Source of the DNA: Eudorina sp. 2006-703-Eu-15 | Taxonomy: Eukaryota > Chlorophyta > Chlorophyceae > Chlamydomonadales > Volvocaceae | Length of the DNA stretch: 64,000 nt | Assembly: GCA_003117195.1 (NCBI GenBank) | Contig: BDSI01000012.1 | Coordinates: 992,001-1,056,000 of the forward strand | Reading direction: 5' to 3' | Shown: piece after piece, positions 1-12,000 of the stretch | How the letters are laid out: each line of letters starts with the position of its first letter | Numbering within the stretch: position 1 is the stretch's first letter | Translations under genes and position numbers: made by a program | The notes under the pieces: model-generated | The model's input: the letters and a program-made list of their open reading frames with translations, nothing else | What the model was told of the DNA's origin: nothing | Databases searched by the model: none

Positions 1-1102
1 CAGGCGGCGCGGGGGCCAAGTACAAAGGCCCAGCAGCCAGCACCCCGGGACGCAGAGGGATATACCTGCGGAGATTCAGGCCGCGGCGGAGTAAAGGGGC
101 CAGGCGTAGGTCGTACGACCGGCCGGCAGAGCGGGCGCGCCGGGGAACACCCGGGCATGCGGGGTGGATTCCCTTACCGGGATATGGCGAAGTGGGGACA
201 CCCGGGCAGGTGCCGGCGCCCTGGGGGGCAGAAGTGCCGGAAACCCCGCAGGACTCGTGGAGGAGTCCTGCGGCAACGAAAGAGGCGTCATTGCAATCCC
301 TACGACGCAACAGGACGAAGGGGCCTACCGGGATGGCAGTTGGGAGGGCGCCGTGGAGCCCAAGCGAGGGCGGCTGGGGGTTGGACGGCCGAACCACCCG
401 GACCAAGGGCGAAGATGCGCACCGCTTCTACAACGAGGCAAGCTGGCTTTGATCGGTGTCCAGACGGAACGCAACGGATGCTGAAGGAAGGGCTTACTTG
501 CGGAACGAGTTGCACCAGCGATGCGGACGGAACGACCCGCGGCGGGGAAGTGTCCCGCGCCGGAGCGAACCCATAAAAAATCGGGTTCTTTGGAGGAATC
601 GTACTTGTCGCTCGTACGCCGTGTGCGCGCGACCCACCCGCCCACCCGAAACGCATGCCACTGTCCGCGCCTCGGCACGCAGGGGGGGGAGAAGGCAGCG
701 GGGCAGCATGTGGGCTGACGCGCCCACCAGTTCCTCACCGCGGGGGCCGGCCATGGTGAAGGGCGGACTTGTCCCAGATGTTCCTTGCAGCCTAGCGCCC
801 CGCGCGGAGCTCCATTGCGTGAGCCCCGCTCGGGGCGCTGGCAAGTCCGCCCTTCAGCTTAGTAGTGCCCACTGAGCTTGCGAGGTGCCGTACATGTTTG
901 GTTGGTTGCCTGCATGGTTCTCTCTTCACAATCGGCATCGAGACCATCAGTGTGGCTGGTTGTGCTGTGGGATGCACATGAGCATGGATGCCCGAGGCTG
1001 ACGGCGGCTGCCGGGGGGCTGGAAACTGCGGGGGTGGAGGCACAGATGTCGCTGACAGCAAACACTCGACCCAACTCAGTTCCCCTGTCGGGTCAACCTA
1101 AT
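1..1102. other. No convincing gene; 15-bp inverted repeat
   Basis: GC-rich sequence with overlapping open frames on both strands. None has a recognisable motif, splice pattern or start context that would set it apart from chance open frames in GC-rich DNA. The one distinct structure is a perfect 15-bp inverted repeat at 757-771 and 842-856. The right part leads into the 3' untranslated region of the minus-strand gene that starts at 5620. Confidence 0.5.
757..856. repeat. Perfect 15-bp inverted repeat, 100-bp fold-back
   Basis: Positions 757-771 (TGAAGGGCGGACTTG) and 842-856 are exact reverse complements separated by 70 bp. The pairing stops abruptly at both arm ends. This is the shape of a very small MITE or a transcribed hairpin. 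No clear target-site duplication is visible next to the arms. Confidence 0.6.
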
Positions 1103-1107
1103 TTACA
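1103..1107 (-). terminator. Candidate poly(A) signal TGTAA
   Basis: TGTAA on the minus strand, about 840 bp downstream of the stop codon at 1949. TGTAA is the usual chlorophycean nuclear polyadenylation signal. A second TGTAA overlaps the stop codon itself at about 1949-1953. Confidence 0.4.
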
Positions 1108-1948
1108 ACTCTGGCATGTAAAGCTTGATCAGTCGATTCAGTACGGGAGCGTCACCATCACCCAGCAGCCCATGCCGACTGCCTTCCGGAGCTGGCATCC
1201 ATACATATGATGATGTAAACTCCATGTCACGGTCTTTGCCTCCCAGGGAATATTCGAGAGCACAAGTCCAAACCCCACTCCAGTCCGCAGTGGCGGCGCA
1301 TGAAAGCTGATACCGTAGAGGCAAGTTCAGCCGCACACTTCAGCCGCACCCTCAACGGCAGCCCACCGTTCCTTTTGCTGTGTCCACACGTGAGTTCGGC
1401 CCCGGGTGGTGTGCGCCGCCTGCGGAGTCGCGGAACTGCAGCACCGGGCGGGGGCGCACAGCAGCCCGGCGCAGCACGTCTTACGTCTTACGTGTCACCC
1501 GGGGAACCCCACTCCGCTGGTGAACGCTGGCGCCCTTGCGCAGACCGCCACCCACCGACCGCAACGCCTCTCTCACATCCACATCCACCCATCCACGCAC
1601 ACACTGCGGTCTGGGCAGGTATGTTGCGAGAGCCCCTCTCCCCACCCCTCCCTCCGCGGGGCCTAAGAGCAATCCGACCCGACCCAGGAGAGCGGAGGAC
1701 GCCACCCGCCCGCTGGTCGGGCTCCGGAACCAGCCGGCGGTGAACCGGTCCTGCACCACCTCCCCCGCACCTTCCGCCACCAGCTGGTACCCCCACGGGT
1801 GCCGTATCGACCCATCCACCGGGTCTCCACACCCAGCACACCGTGACACGGCCACCCCGCCAGCAGCTCCGCCACACAGCAGACACATGGTACGGCACGG
1901 TACGGCAGGGTACGGTATTACCGAAACGCCGTGTCTATTACGGGTATG

Positions 1949-4900
1949 TTACAAGGCTGCCACCCGGGGCCACGCCTGCAACAGCGGCCGGGGGTCCACC
2001 AGCGCCAGCGCCGCCGCGGCGGCGGCTAGCAGCCAGGCCGACGGCCGCGTGGCCCGCCCCGCGCCGCCCGGAGTGACCTCCTCGATGAACACCAGGTCGA
2101 TCACGTCCGACCATTTGCCCGCGTCCAGCGGTACGACGCCCCCGGGTTCCGGAGCCAGGCTGCCCGCCATCATGCACTCGTCCAGACTGCCGGAGGCGGC
2201 CTCGCACTCCGCCATGGCCTGGGCCGTGGAGTTGAACAACGCGCTGCCCTGCGGGCGGGGGGGGGGCCGGGGAGGGGGGGGCCGGAGGTTTCGGAGCGGG
2301 GGGTGGGGCAGCGAGGGATGGGGAGCGGGGAATGGGGAGCGGGGGGTGGGGATGCGGCAGTCCGAAGTGGGGGTGGAGCGAGGTGGACGGGGTGTGCGAG
2401 GTGGACGGGATGTGCGAGGTGGATGGGGTGGTCGGCGGTTGTGGCTCGCTTCATCGATATATACACGTACACGCCGGCCAACAGAACGTATGGCATAGTG
2501 GCAGTAGTTGTAGAGATGGCGATCGCCAGCTGCGCACCCGGTGGGTGACCGACCAACATTGCGACCGCCACAACGGAACAGAGCAGTCAGTCAGTCGGCC
2601 TCCCAACGCGCCACGGCCCCTCGGTTGACACCAGCTGGTTTACATCGACGCGCGCATCCCCCCCTCGTTCTTCGGGTTTATTTTTTTCAATTTAACCCCC
2701 TCGGTGCCCTTACGTGCCGGTGCCCCTTCGTGCCGGTGCCCCTACGTGCCGGTGCCCCTACGTGCCGGTGCCGACGCACGCACCGCGCCGAAGAGGGCGT
2801 CCCAGATGAGGCCGTCCCGCCAGCGGCACCGGCCGTACTCGATGGGAAGGTCGGGGCGCAGCTGGCAGGAGGGGTCCGCGGTGCAGTCCTCGTCGGTGGT
2901 CCAGTTGCAGGCGCTCTTGATGGTGTAGACGATCTCGGCGGTGGGGCAGCCGCCGAACCAGTCCGGCTGCCACACCCCTGGGGAGGGGGGAAGCGCGGCA
3001 AAGGGACACAGCGGCGCGGTGTGACACGGGGGCCCCCCAGTCAGCGGGTGCGGTAGCGGTGCAGCGGCCGCGGCAGGAGGTGGCCCGGGGGAGCAGAGCG
3101 GCCGGCGCCGGCGCTGGGGTGCCCGTGCCCCGGCGCATCATTTCCCGATGGCAGCAAAGAGGCGCCACTGCACTGCACTGCACTGCACGGCCCCGATACC
3201 GGTACGGCGGACATGTCCGGTACGAGGTCGCCCCTCTCCCCCCATCCGCCCGCACAAGTGACCACTGCGTCGTGTCCGCCGCCCCGAAACCCTCCATATG
3301 CAGCCCAGCCACCCACAGCCACCCACCCACCCGCCGACCCGTACCCACCCACCCAGCCACCCACCGCTGCGCATCTGCGCCACCAGCTCGTCGTACGCCT
3401 CCCTGCTCTCCACCCCGCCGGCCGGACTGGGCGCGCACAGGTCCACCTCGCTGTCGTTGCGGGCGGGGAACCACCAGCAGCGGGCCCAGTTGCCGTCCGA
3501 CTGGCCGCACCAGTCCGAGTCGCCGTTCAGCTGCACACGGACGGACGGGCGGGGGTTGGGGCGGCGGTTGGGACGGCGGTTGGGACGGCGGTTGTGGCGG
3601 CGGTTGGGGCGGCGCAGTGCGGACTGTCCAGTCTTGTGTTTGGCTGTTCCCCGATTGCGTAGCAGTTGTCCGGTTGACCGACGCCGCCGACGAAGTAGGA
3701 CGCAGTAATTATATGTAGATGGATATAGAGCAACGTAGAACTGCGTAAGGCTATATGAGAACTGCTGTAGCGGCTGCTGAATGCGCAGTAGCGAATGGCG
3801 GGCGTCCAGGGAAGAATTGCTAGCTAGCCCGCGGACAACTGGCTGGCCTAAGCTTACGTATCTAAACGAGAACCACAGAGGTCAAACAGGGGAGTATGCA
3901 ACAACAGCGCGCGACATGCCACAAGCACGCAAATGCCCGGCACAAATGAACCCGGCCGCTGTGTGCAAGAGTCACCGTCGTAGACTGACCTGAAAGCAAG
4001 GGAAGCATCCCCCCTCCCCCCTGCCGTCTCCCCTTCCTCCTGCCCCCTCCCCTCCCCCGCTCCCCCCGCCCCCCACCCCCCTGCGCCCCACCACTCCGAC
4101 AGTGTAGCAGCGGTCCCAGAAGGGCGTCAGTGTAGTGTCATCCCGGCAGTGCAGGTAGGCCAGCAGGCGGGGCAGCAGATAGTCGGACGTCACGGCGCAG
4201 CGGCCCTGGTCCTCCTGCCAACGACAGTCGTACGGCGGGTGGCGGTACGTGCCGCACCTGACCGACACGGGCGGGCGGGCGAGCGGGGTCGGGGTCGGGG
4301 TCGGGAGAGGTTGGAGGGGGAGGGTATAGGAAATTGGTAGACATTTCCGGGGGACGGGGTCGGGGGACGGGGGAGGGGGACGAGAGCCGCGTGCCATTGC
4401 TTGTGGAGCAGGTCTCGGGGAGAGGTGGGGTCGGGGTGGGGTCGGGGGGTTATGCCGAACGTCACGTTGACCAGAAAAGCCGCACCCCTGGCGGCGGGTT
4501 TCCTAGTCAGACGGGAGGGGTGGCGCCGCGGAGCCGGTCGGTGGGGCCGTGCGCGGGTTGTGGGCTCTGGGTGGCGGGTTGTGGGTGGCGGGAGTGACCG
4601 GAAGCGTCACACTCTTCAAGGTACACTGTGCCGCGCGTTACCCCTCCCTCATCCCCCCTCCCTCATCCCCCCTCCCTCATCCCCCCCCTCCCTCATCCCC
4701 CCCTTCCCTCATCCCCCCCTCCCTCATCCCCCCCCTCCCTCATCCCCCCCTGCCTCATCCACCCCCTCCCCTCATCCCCCCCCCTCCCGGGAGGGACCAG
4801 CGGACGACGCAGTCCCCCTGGGAACCACCGAACGTCCGAACCTCTCGCACAACCCCGTAAACCACACCCAACCCCGCACCCCCGCATGCGCGCCCAGGTC

Positions 4901-5620
4901 AAAATAAATCAAAGCAACGCAACGCAAATCAGATCGGATCAGATCCGTTCCGTACCTGCCCTTGCGCTTCTCGAAGCTGCACTGGAAGGCCGTCCAGCCC
5001 GACTTGATCAACATGATCTCCAGGGGGGTCTCCGGGTCGGGGAAGTCGGGGTGGGCGAGGACCATGGGGTTGAGGTAGCACCGGCCCACGCCGTCGGGCG
5101 GCGGCAGCGGCGGCGGCGGGGAGCTGTCCGGGGGTGACGGAGGCGGCGGCGGGGGAGGTGGCGGCGGCGGGGGCGGTGCTGCAGGGGGCGGCGACGGCGA
5201 TGGTGGCGGGTCCGATGCCGCATTGAGGAGGTGCCGCTGGCTGGCACCGCCGCCGCTGCCAGGGTCCGAGGCCGGTGGAGGCGGCGGAGGAGGCGGCGGG
5301 GGTGGGGCCGGCGGGGACGGGGGCGGGGGTGGTTCGTAGAGGCATTGGGTGGCGTACCGGGGCCGGGCGTGGCTGAGGGCCTTGCGGCGCCGGCCCGCGG
5401 GCCGCGCGGGGTACGGCGTCTCCGTTGCCGGAGTTTGGGAGAGGTGATCCATCAGTAGACTCCGCAGCCTGACGAGAGCTTCCTTATTGCGCTCCTGAAG
5501 CTGCCGTCGCCTGCTGTCCGGGACCTCCCCGGCTTCTGCCTGGCCATTTCCAAAGTCGGTGCCCGAGCAAATTGGTGCGAGGGCGCTACTTAATCCTAAC
5601 AACAAAATTAAGAGTAGCAT
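1949..5620 (-). CDS. Secreted proline-rich, Cys/Trp-rich protein, unknown function
   Basis: Five-exon model of 495 residues: 5620-4956, 4257-4095, 3530-3365, 2977-2784, 2248-1949. All junctions are GT..AG and phases close; the exon 2 donor could also be 3 bp further on. The product starts with a signal peptide (MLLLILLLGLSSALA). A short helical stretch follows, then an extensin-like SPPP/poly-Pro block at about residues 95-190. After that come four Cys- and Trp-rich segments, roughly one per exon, with patterns such as CGTYRHPPYDCRWQ, DGNWARCWWF and EYGRCRWRD. The C-terminal 40 residues contain an Ala/Leu-rich hydrophobic run that could be a GPI-attachment signal or membrane anchor. The architecture suits an extracellular-matrix or cell-wall glycoprotein. 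I do not recognise the Cys-rich family; it is not obviously a pherophorin domain. It is divergent from the dioxygenase gene, with start codons 393 bp apart. Confidence 0.75.
2378..2430. repeat. 18-bp tandem repeat
   Basis: About three copies of an 18-bp unit built on CGAGGTGGACGGGRTGTG. It lies inside the last intron of the minus-strand Cys-rich gene. Confidence 0.6.
2665..2700 (+). repeat. Repeat family II (T-rich), copy 1
   Basis: TTCTTCGGGTTTATT, a T-run, then CAATTTAACCCCC. It lies in intron 4 of the Cys-rich gene, antisense. Further copies are at 23821-23850 (kinase intron 13), 11989-12020 (inverted, dioxygenase intron 7) and 48765-48803 (inverted, intergenic). Confidence 0.75.
2713..2771. 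repeat. 16-bp tandem repeat
   Basis: About four copies of CGTGCCGGTGCCCCTA with minor variation, just inside the fourth intron of the minus-strand Cys-rich gene. Confidence 0.7.
3552..3614. repeat. 12-bp tandem repeat GGGACGGCGGTT
   Basis: Five imperfect copies next to the exon 3 acceptor, in the second intron of the Cys-rich gene. Confidence 0.6.
4325..4342 (-). repeat. Intronic repeat family I, copy 1
   Basis: Core GTCTACCAATTTCCTATA, sense to the Cys-rich gene, in its intron 1, 67 bp before the 3' splice site. Confidence 0.75.
4644..4790. repeat. CTCATCCCCC minisatellite
   Basis: More than ten copies of a 10-13 bp unit (CCTCATCCCCC) within the first intron of the minus-strand Cys-rich gene. 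Confidence 0.8.
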
Positions 5621-6013
5621 GATGGTATTTTTAACCTGTAATACCCATTGTGTTTGCCGTCACTGGCTGGCGTGGCTGGTTGTCAAATAGCCCTTCGACA
5701 TGCTCGGCCCCGACTGACAGGTCAAACCTTTGCCCGGTGATGCTCTTATTTATAGAGAAGCTATCAAGGACGTTAAGGCAATTGGATTATCACGATGCGG
5801 TCCTGCAACACGATTGTCAAAACTGCGTGTACGTGCACGTAGTGCCGTATCATCGCTGGCTCGAAGCATTTCTGACCGGACACCTTGCCTGAATAACCGT
5901 CATAAAAGTTTCATCTTTGCAGCCTCAGTTCAGTCTGCCTCGCAGATTCCCGATGGCTCCCACCTGCCTGATTGAATGCAGCTAACTGCTACACGGACGC
6001 ATCACAGCCTCGC
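5621..6013. promoter_or_regulatory. Divergent intergenic (bidirectional promoter) region
   Basis: The 393 bp between the start codons of two head-to-head genes. The left half is clearly more AT-rich than the flanking coding sequence, with T-rich tracts near 5625-5645 and a TTATTTATAG stretch near 5748. Both promoters and both 5' untranslated regions must lie here. No individual element can be assigned with confidence. Confidence 0.5.
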
Positions 6014-9000
6014 ATGGAGGCCACTGTGGCCTTGAACGCAGCCGGTGACGTCGTGGAGGCGGTGGTTCAGCTCCCGCCGGGCGTAGCATCGGCGACCGAT
6101 GTCGAGGTGGAGGTCGTGGGCGACGAGACCCTGCTCGTCCAGTGCCCCGGCTGCGGACCCCCCCTTCAGCTGGCCCTGCCCATACCCGTCGATCCGGACA
6201 CGGGCAAAGTCCGATTCAAGCGAGCGACCAGCAAGCTAACCTTCACTGCCGCAGCCCGGCACCCTTCATCCCTGTGCGCCCCCCCGCCCGCCCCGACGGC
6301 GGCCCCCACCGCCGCCGCATCGCCGCCGCGCGCAACTGGTTCCCCTGGAGTCACAGGCGCCGCACAACCGCCGCCGGCTTCCCCGCCGGCGCCGGCCTCC
6401 TCCCAGCCTCAGGCGGACACGCCCGACGAGGCTGCGGCTGCCACACCCGCGCCGGCCTGCTCCGAAACCCCGGCGGCGCCGAACCCCCGGGACCTCTCCG
6501 CCGGCCCCCCTGTGGCAACCCGTCCTCCAGGGGCAGCGGCGCCGACAGCAGCAGCATCCCCAACCCCACCCCAACCCTCACCGCCACAAACACCAACATC
6601 ACCAGCCCCGTCGACGGCGCCGAATGCGTCTTCCGGGCCCCAGACGGGGCATCAAGCCAACGGCGGCGCCGCCGTACCCGTTCCTCAGGCCAACGGGCAG
6701 GGCGCCGCAGCCCCGGGGGCGCCGCAGCCGGCAGATCCCCCGCCCGCGGCAAGTGCGGACGCGGGGCCGCGGCACCCGCCATCCCGGCCCCCGGCTCTCG
6801 GACCCACCCCAGTCGCCTCTGCGCTGACCGCGGCCCCCGGTGGCGGCGGCCCCGACAACGACGACGCGGCGCTGTACCGGGACTTCTACTGCGATTCGCC
6901 GCCGGCCATGGCGGCACGGCCGCCAGCTCCGCCGCATACCGCCGCCCCTAAAGCCTCCTCCGGCTCCTCCGCCTCATCCTCCGCCTCATCCTCCTCCTTA
7001 TCATCATCATCATCCTGCGCCGAGACCCCATCCCCGGCGCCCTCAACGCCCTCCGCTGCGGCCGACGCGGGCGGCGGCGGCGGCGCCAACGCCGGGCGCG
7101 TCGCCGCCGCCTTCACGTCCACCTGCGGGACCAGCGGCCGTGACGCTGGGTTCTCCTTCACCGCGCCGGAGCTGCCGCCGCCGCCGCCGCTGCCGGCGGG
7201 GCTGCCGCCGGTAGCGGCCCCGATCGACTGCCGCTACCTGGCGACCGCCAACGCGCTGCGCGTCAGCGCCCACGCGTCGACGGCGGCGCTGGCGGAGGCG
7301 ATGGGGCTGCGGCGCCGCGCCTCGGCGGCGGCGGAGCGCCGGAAGACGGAGCGGATGAATGAGATCGTGCAGCGGGTGGCGGACACGTTGGACGCGTACG
7401 GGTATGCGGTGCTGGACAACTTCGGCTCGGAAGGTATCGGAAGCGGCAGCTGGGGGGGAGTGTCGCCGTGCGGGTGTGTTTGTTTGTAGGGGGGGCGGAA
7501 GGCCGAGGCGGGGTGAGCGTGTGTGCCGTTGTGTGCCGTTCGCCTGGTGCAGGCCGCCCTGCAGTATCTTTCGCGTCCAGCCCCAGGCCCCACCAGCAAG
7601 GATGCCCCTTCCTTGGTGGCGCTGCGGAAGGTTAAGATGACCAAGCGTCATCTCGGCCGTCGCGCCGTGTTGGCCGCCCTCCCGGGACGTGTTCCCCACA
7701 CCGGCACCTGCCTAACCTGCCCCGCCCCGCCCCCGCCCCCGCCCGGGTGGTGCTGTGCAGCCTCCGTGAAGGCCGCGCGGCAGGAGCTGTCCGTCATGGA
7801 GCCGCACTACAGCCCGGGCATGATCTGGGTGGGCAAGGAGGCGGAGACGGGCGCCCAGATCTCCGTATCCGCCGTACGGGGAGATGTCGTACTGTGGCTG
7901 GACGACCCGGCGCTCAACGCCACGGCGTTCGTGAAGGACGGTGTGCGGCGGTCGTGCAGCTTCATGCAGCTTCAGCAGGTGGGAGCGGGTCCGGGGCGGG
8001 TCAGCGAACCGGCCGGGATTTGTTGACCTGACCCGCGGGATCTGTGCGGGACTGGGTCCGCGGGGGTCTCGCTTTATTCGGCTTGTTCCGGTGCGAATGG
8101 GATCAGATCGTGGTCGGATCGTGGTCGTGATCGGATCGTGTCGGATTGGTCAGGGGATGGGAGAGTCCAACCCGCCGACATTTGTGGTCAGCGGTTTGGT
8201 GCTCTTTTGCGGTTTCGCTGTCCAACATGACACTCGGGGAGGGAAAGGGAGGGAAGGGGAGGGGAGCGGCGGCGGCCCACCCAACCTCGCTCCTCCCCGG
8301 CCCAACCCCTTCCCTGTCCCTCTCGTCTCTCCTCCGAGGCCGCCCGCCCTGATGTGCCCCGCGGATGGAACACGCCGCTCTCGATCAACTGACTGAGCCC
8401 CTCCCCGGTCCCACCCCTGCCCACCGCCCGCCGCCACAGCTGCTCGCTGATGTGGACGAGCTGGTCTTCGAGGGGCTGCGGCCGCGACTGCCGTACTTGG
8501 CGGGGCTGCACCGCCGTAGCGACGCCATGATGGCTGTGTATCCGGTGGGGTCTACACAGCCATCATGACAGGGGTTTAGATATGAGACCCGCCCGATCCA
8601 AACCAAGCACCATGTGTATAAGCTGCGCTGCTGCCGGTTGGGGGCGTTGGCGGGCGTCGGAGGGGAGGGCGGATGGGGTGGGGGTGGGGTTGAAGGGTTA
8701 CCGAAGACAGCGGCCGCGCCTCACCTTTGACCCCTAACAGGGTGGTTGGTGCACTGATGCGGGGGCTGCCACTTCACGGGGACCGAAATGACGCAGAGCC
8801 CGGGGCGGGTGCATCACGTCCCGCCATCAAAGCCGGTGGCGCCATCCACTGCCGCTGCTGATGTGATGGTGCCGCTGCTCGCTGCCACTGCCGCTGCCAC
8901 TGTCACTGTCGCTGCTGCTGTCACTGCCGCTGCCACTGCTGCCCCTGCCCCTGCCGCTGCTGCTACAACTGCAACTGCCGCTGCCCCTGCCGCTGCCCCT

Positions 9001-12000
9001 GGCGGCGGCCCAAGCAGGGCAAGGGCGCGCGCTTCGCCCGCCACGTGGACAACACGACTCTGGACGGCCGCCGTCTTACGGTGGTGACGTACCTCAACCC
9101 CGGCTGGCAGGAGGCGCAGGGCGGGGCGCTGAGGCTCTTCCCGCTGCGTCAGGTACCGCACGGGTGTATGTGTGGATGGTATGTGTGGGACGGTATGCGT
9201 GTGTGTATGGCGGGGGAAGGGGGGGAGGCTGTGGGACGGTATGCGGAGGTGCGGGAGGACGACGTCCGCGCAGGGCTCCAGGGGCGCGCGTCCTTACCTT
9301 GATTCCCCGCACCGCTCCGAAACCCGCTGGTGTGACGACAGGGGGTCACCGTCATCCCACGGGCGCCACCTGTCGCCCCTGCCCTCCCTTCCCCTCCCCT
9401 GCCCTCCCTTCCCCTCCCCTCCCCTCCCCTCCCCTACCCCCCCCCCAAGGGCACCACCCCGGTGGTGGACGTGCTGCCCCTGTCGGGCCGCGTGGCCATG
9501 TTCCTGAGCGCCGAGGTGGCCCACGAGGTGATGCCCGCCTTCGCCCCCCGGCACGCGGTGACCCTCTGGTACTTCGACGCGGGGGAGCACGCCGCGGCCC
9601 TCACGGCCGCCAAGGTGGGGCAAGGGGGTGGTGCGGGGTGTGGGGTGTGGGTCGTGGTTGGAAGCTGAAAGATACGGGTGGGGTGGGAGCGATGGGGTGC
9701 GGGGTAGGGGTGGAACCTGAAACACGAAGGTGGGGTAGGGGGTAGGAGGTTAGGGCGGGACACCACTCCGTCTCCTCCCACCCCCCTCGGAGGTGAAGGA
9801 GGGAGTGGTGTCCCGCCCTAACCCCCTACCAAGGATGGTGGGAGGAGACCCGGTGGACACCGGGGGGGCGGGGGAAGAGACCGGTGGAGGCCCCTCCCGC
9901 GTGTGGCGTGGCGTGCCCTGGAGCCGTGGAGGGATACACGGTGCGCGGGAGGGGTTTTGGATGGGGATCTGCATCTGAAACTGGATCTGGGCCCGTATCT
10001 TGGTCTGGATCTGGATCTGGACATGAAGGGTCCACACCCGATGATGGTGACCGGCGAAGGGCCGCGTGCAGTGAAGCCGCCGGCGTTGCGCCGGGAGGCA
10101 CATAGTGTGTAAGTAATGATAAACCCGTGTATGTGAACCCTCGGCCCAGTCCATGCCGTCAACTACACCGTCGCCAACTACAAACCTCCACCATCGGCGG
10201 CGCCCATCGCCCTCAGCAACACCGCCACCGCGTCTCTTATCTTAACACCGCCGCCCCTCCACCTCCACGTCCACCTCCACGTCCACGTCCACCTCCACGT
10301 CCACCTCCACGTCCACCTCCACGTCCACCTCCACGTCCACCTCCACGTCCACCTCAACGTCCACCTCAACGTCCACCTGGGGACCCACAGGTGATGCCGG
10401 GCGCCAGCAGCCGACCGGCGGCCCAGGCGGCCGCCACCGCCCTGCTCCGAGACCTGCTGGCGGATGAAGCCGCCTCGGACATACAGGCCACCCCGGAAGG
10501 TACGGTGAGGACCCGGGGCCCCGCGCTTGATGAGGAGGGGGGCGGGGGCAGGGGTGGCGGTCCCGCCGCGTCTTGCTTCGGTTGGCCGGGCCGGGCCGGG
10601 CCGGGGTGGGATCCCTAGCAGGGCGAGCAAAGCTCTGTTGAAGGTGCGTGACGAAGCAACCTACCGCACCGGCGTGGCGATGCGGGGAACCGGGGGGGCG
10701 GGGGGTTAACGGGGCTAAGAAGAAAAAACCAAAACCCAGGGGGGATGCGGTATGCCGGCCCTCAGCGCCGCCGCCAGCAAGTCCCGCCCAGCACGTGCCA
10801 GTCACCGGGGCCGCACACGTCCCCTAGGCGGCCTCGCGCCGCAGCACAGGGGTGGCACAGCTAGGCGCGGCATACGTCGTCATCCAGCGTCCCTGGCCCC
10901 CTGGCGTTAGGCACCGCCGGCCCCCGCCTCCCTCCGCGCGGGCTCTGCTGCCGCCCCCACACCCACGGGTGTCATTTACTTCCGTTGCCTACATCGCCTG
11001 TTACGTTTGACTTCGCTTCTCGCGGCTCAGTTTAGGTCGGGCGGGTCTCTTATCTAAACCCACGGGCCCATCCCGGAGCTGCCGCTGTTGATGCGACTGC
11101 CGCTGCTGTCGCCGTCTGCCGGGGGACCTGGACGCAGCCGGTATCATGTCCGACCGACATCATTCGCTGTCCGCCCCCCTTCGGGCCCCTCCCCCCTCCC
11201 CTCCCCCATCCTCCCCCATCCCCTCCCCCATCCTCCCTTTCCGCTCCGCACCGCTCCGCCCCAGGCTGTGCGAAGCTGGGCACCCGGGTGGCCTCCCTGG
11301 ACCTGGGGGCGAAGCAGCTGCTGGCGGCGGTGCTGGGGATGCCCAGCGTCACCGCACTCGTGGAATCCATGCGGGTGGGGGCGTGTGGGGATGTGTGTAT
11401 CGTGCGCGGGCAGGAGAGGAGTGGACAGAATATGCAATGGGCGTATATCAGCGCTTGTCTGTGGGTGCATGGGTGGGCGGGCGGGAAAAGGTATCGCGGC
11501 GCGGGATGGGTGGGAGGTGGTGGTGTCCCTCGGTCTCATTAACCCTGGACCCGGTGCAGCGGCCCGGTCCCACACCTGCTGAGGTGGGTTGCGCGAGCCG
11601 CGGACTGGATCGAGTCGGGGCCAATACCCGGTATGGCGTAGCCTTGGTGAGTGGTGTGCGCGCCGGTGGTAAGGCCAAGTCCGACGGGACGTGCGGGGGG
11701 AGGGGGGTTGCGCCAGATCCGTATGCCCGGGGCTACCGTACTGGTAGAGTTCGTGGTGGGGAGGATTGAAAAGAAGAAACCAGACCAGACCCAGGGACGG
11801 GGCGGGGTGGAGGGTGGAGGGGTTCTAGGGGGATGAAGGAAGTGCAGCAAGATGCCGCTCTTGCCGGGCGAAAGTCGCCGCGGGGGGACTCCTCCTGTGC
11901 GGACCCAGGCAGGGCGATGGTGCGGAGGGTGCGGCGTGCATGGTTTGGTCCAGGCAGGGCCCCCGTCTGACCGCGTATGCACGGGTATTAGATTGAAAAA

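Noticed and set aside
5972..6013. Upstream 14-codon extension of the dioxygenase frame
   Set aside because: It has no ATG and would need a TTG start; the ATG at 6014 directly begins the CS-like domain.
7552..7631. Possible extra exon in dioxygenase intron 1
   Set aside because: Flanked by plausible AG and GT and open, but direct joining of exons 1 and 2 gives the expected continuous PHD-domain sequence and the segment has no conserved residues.
10256..10378. CRISPR-like regular repeat
   Set aside because: The 12-bp units are contiguous without spacers and sit in a eukaryotic intron; it is a minisatellite.
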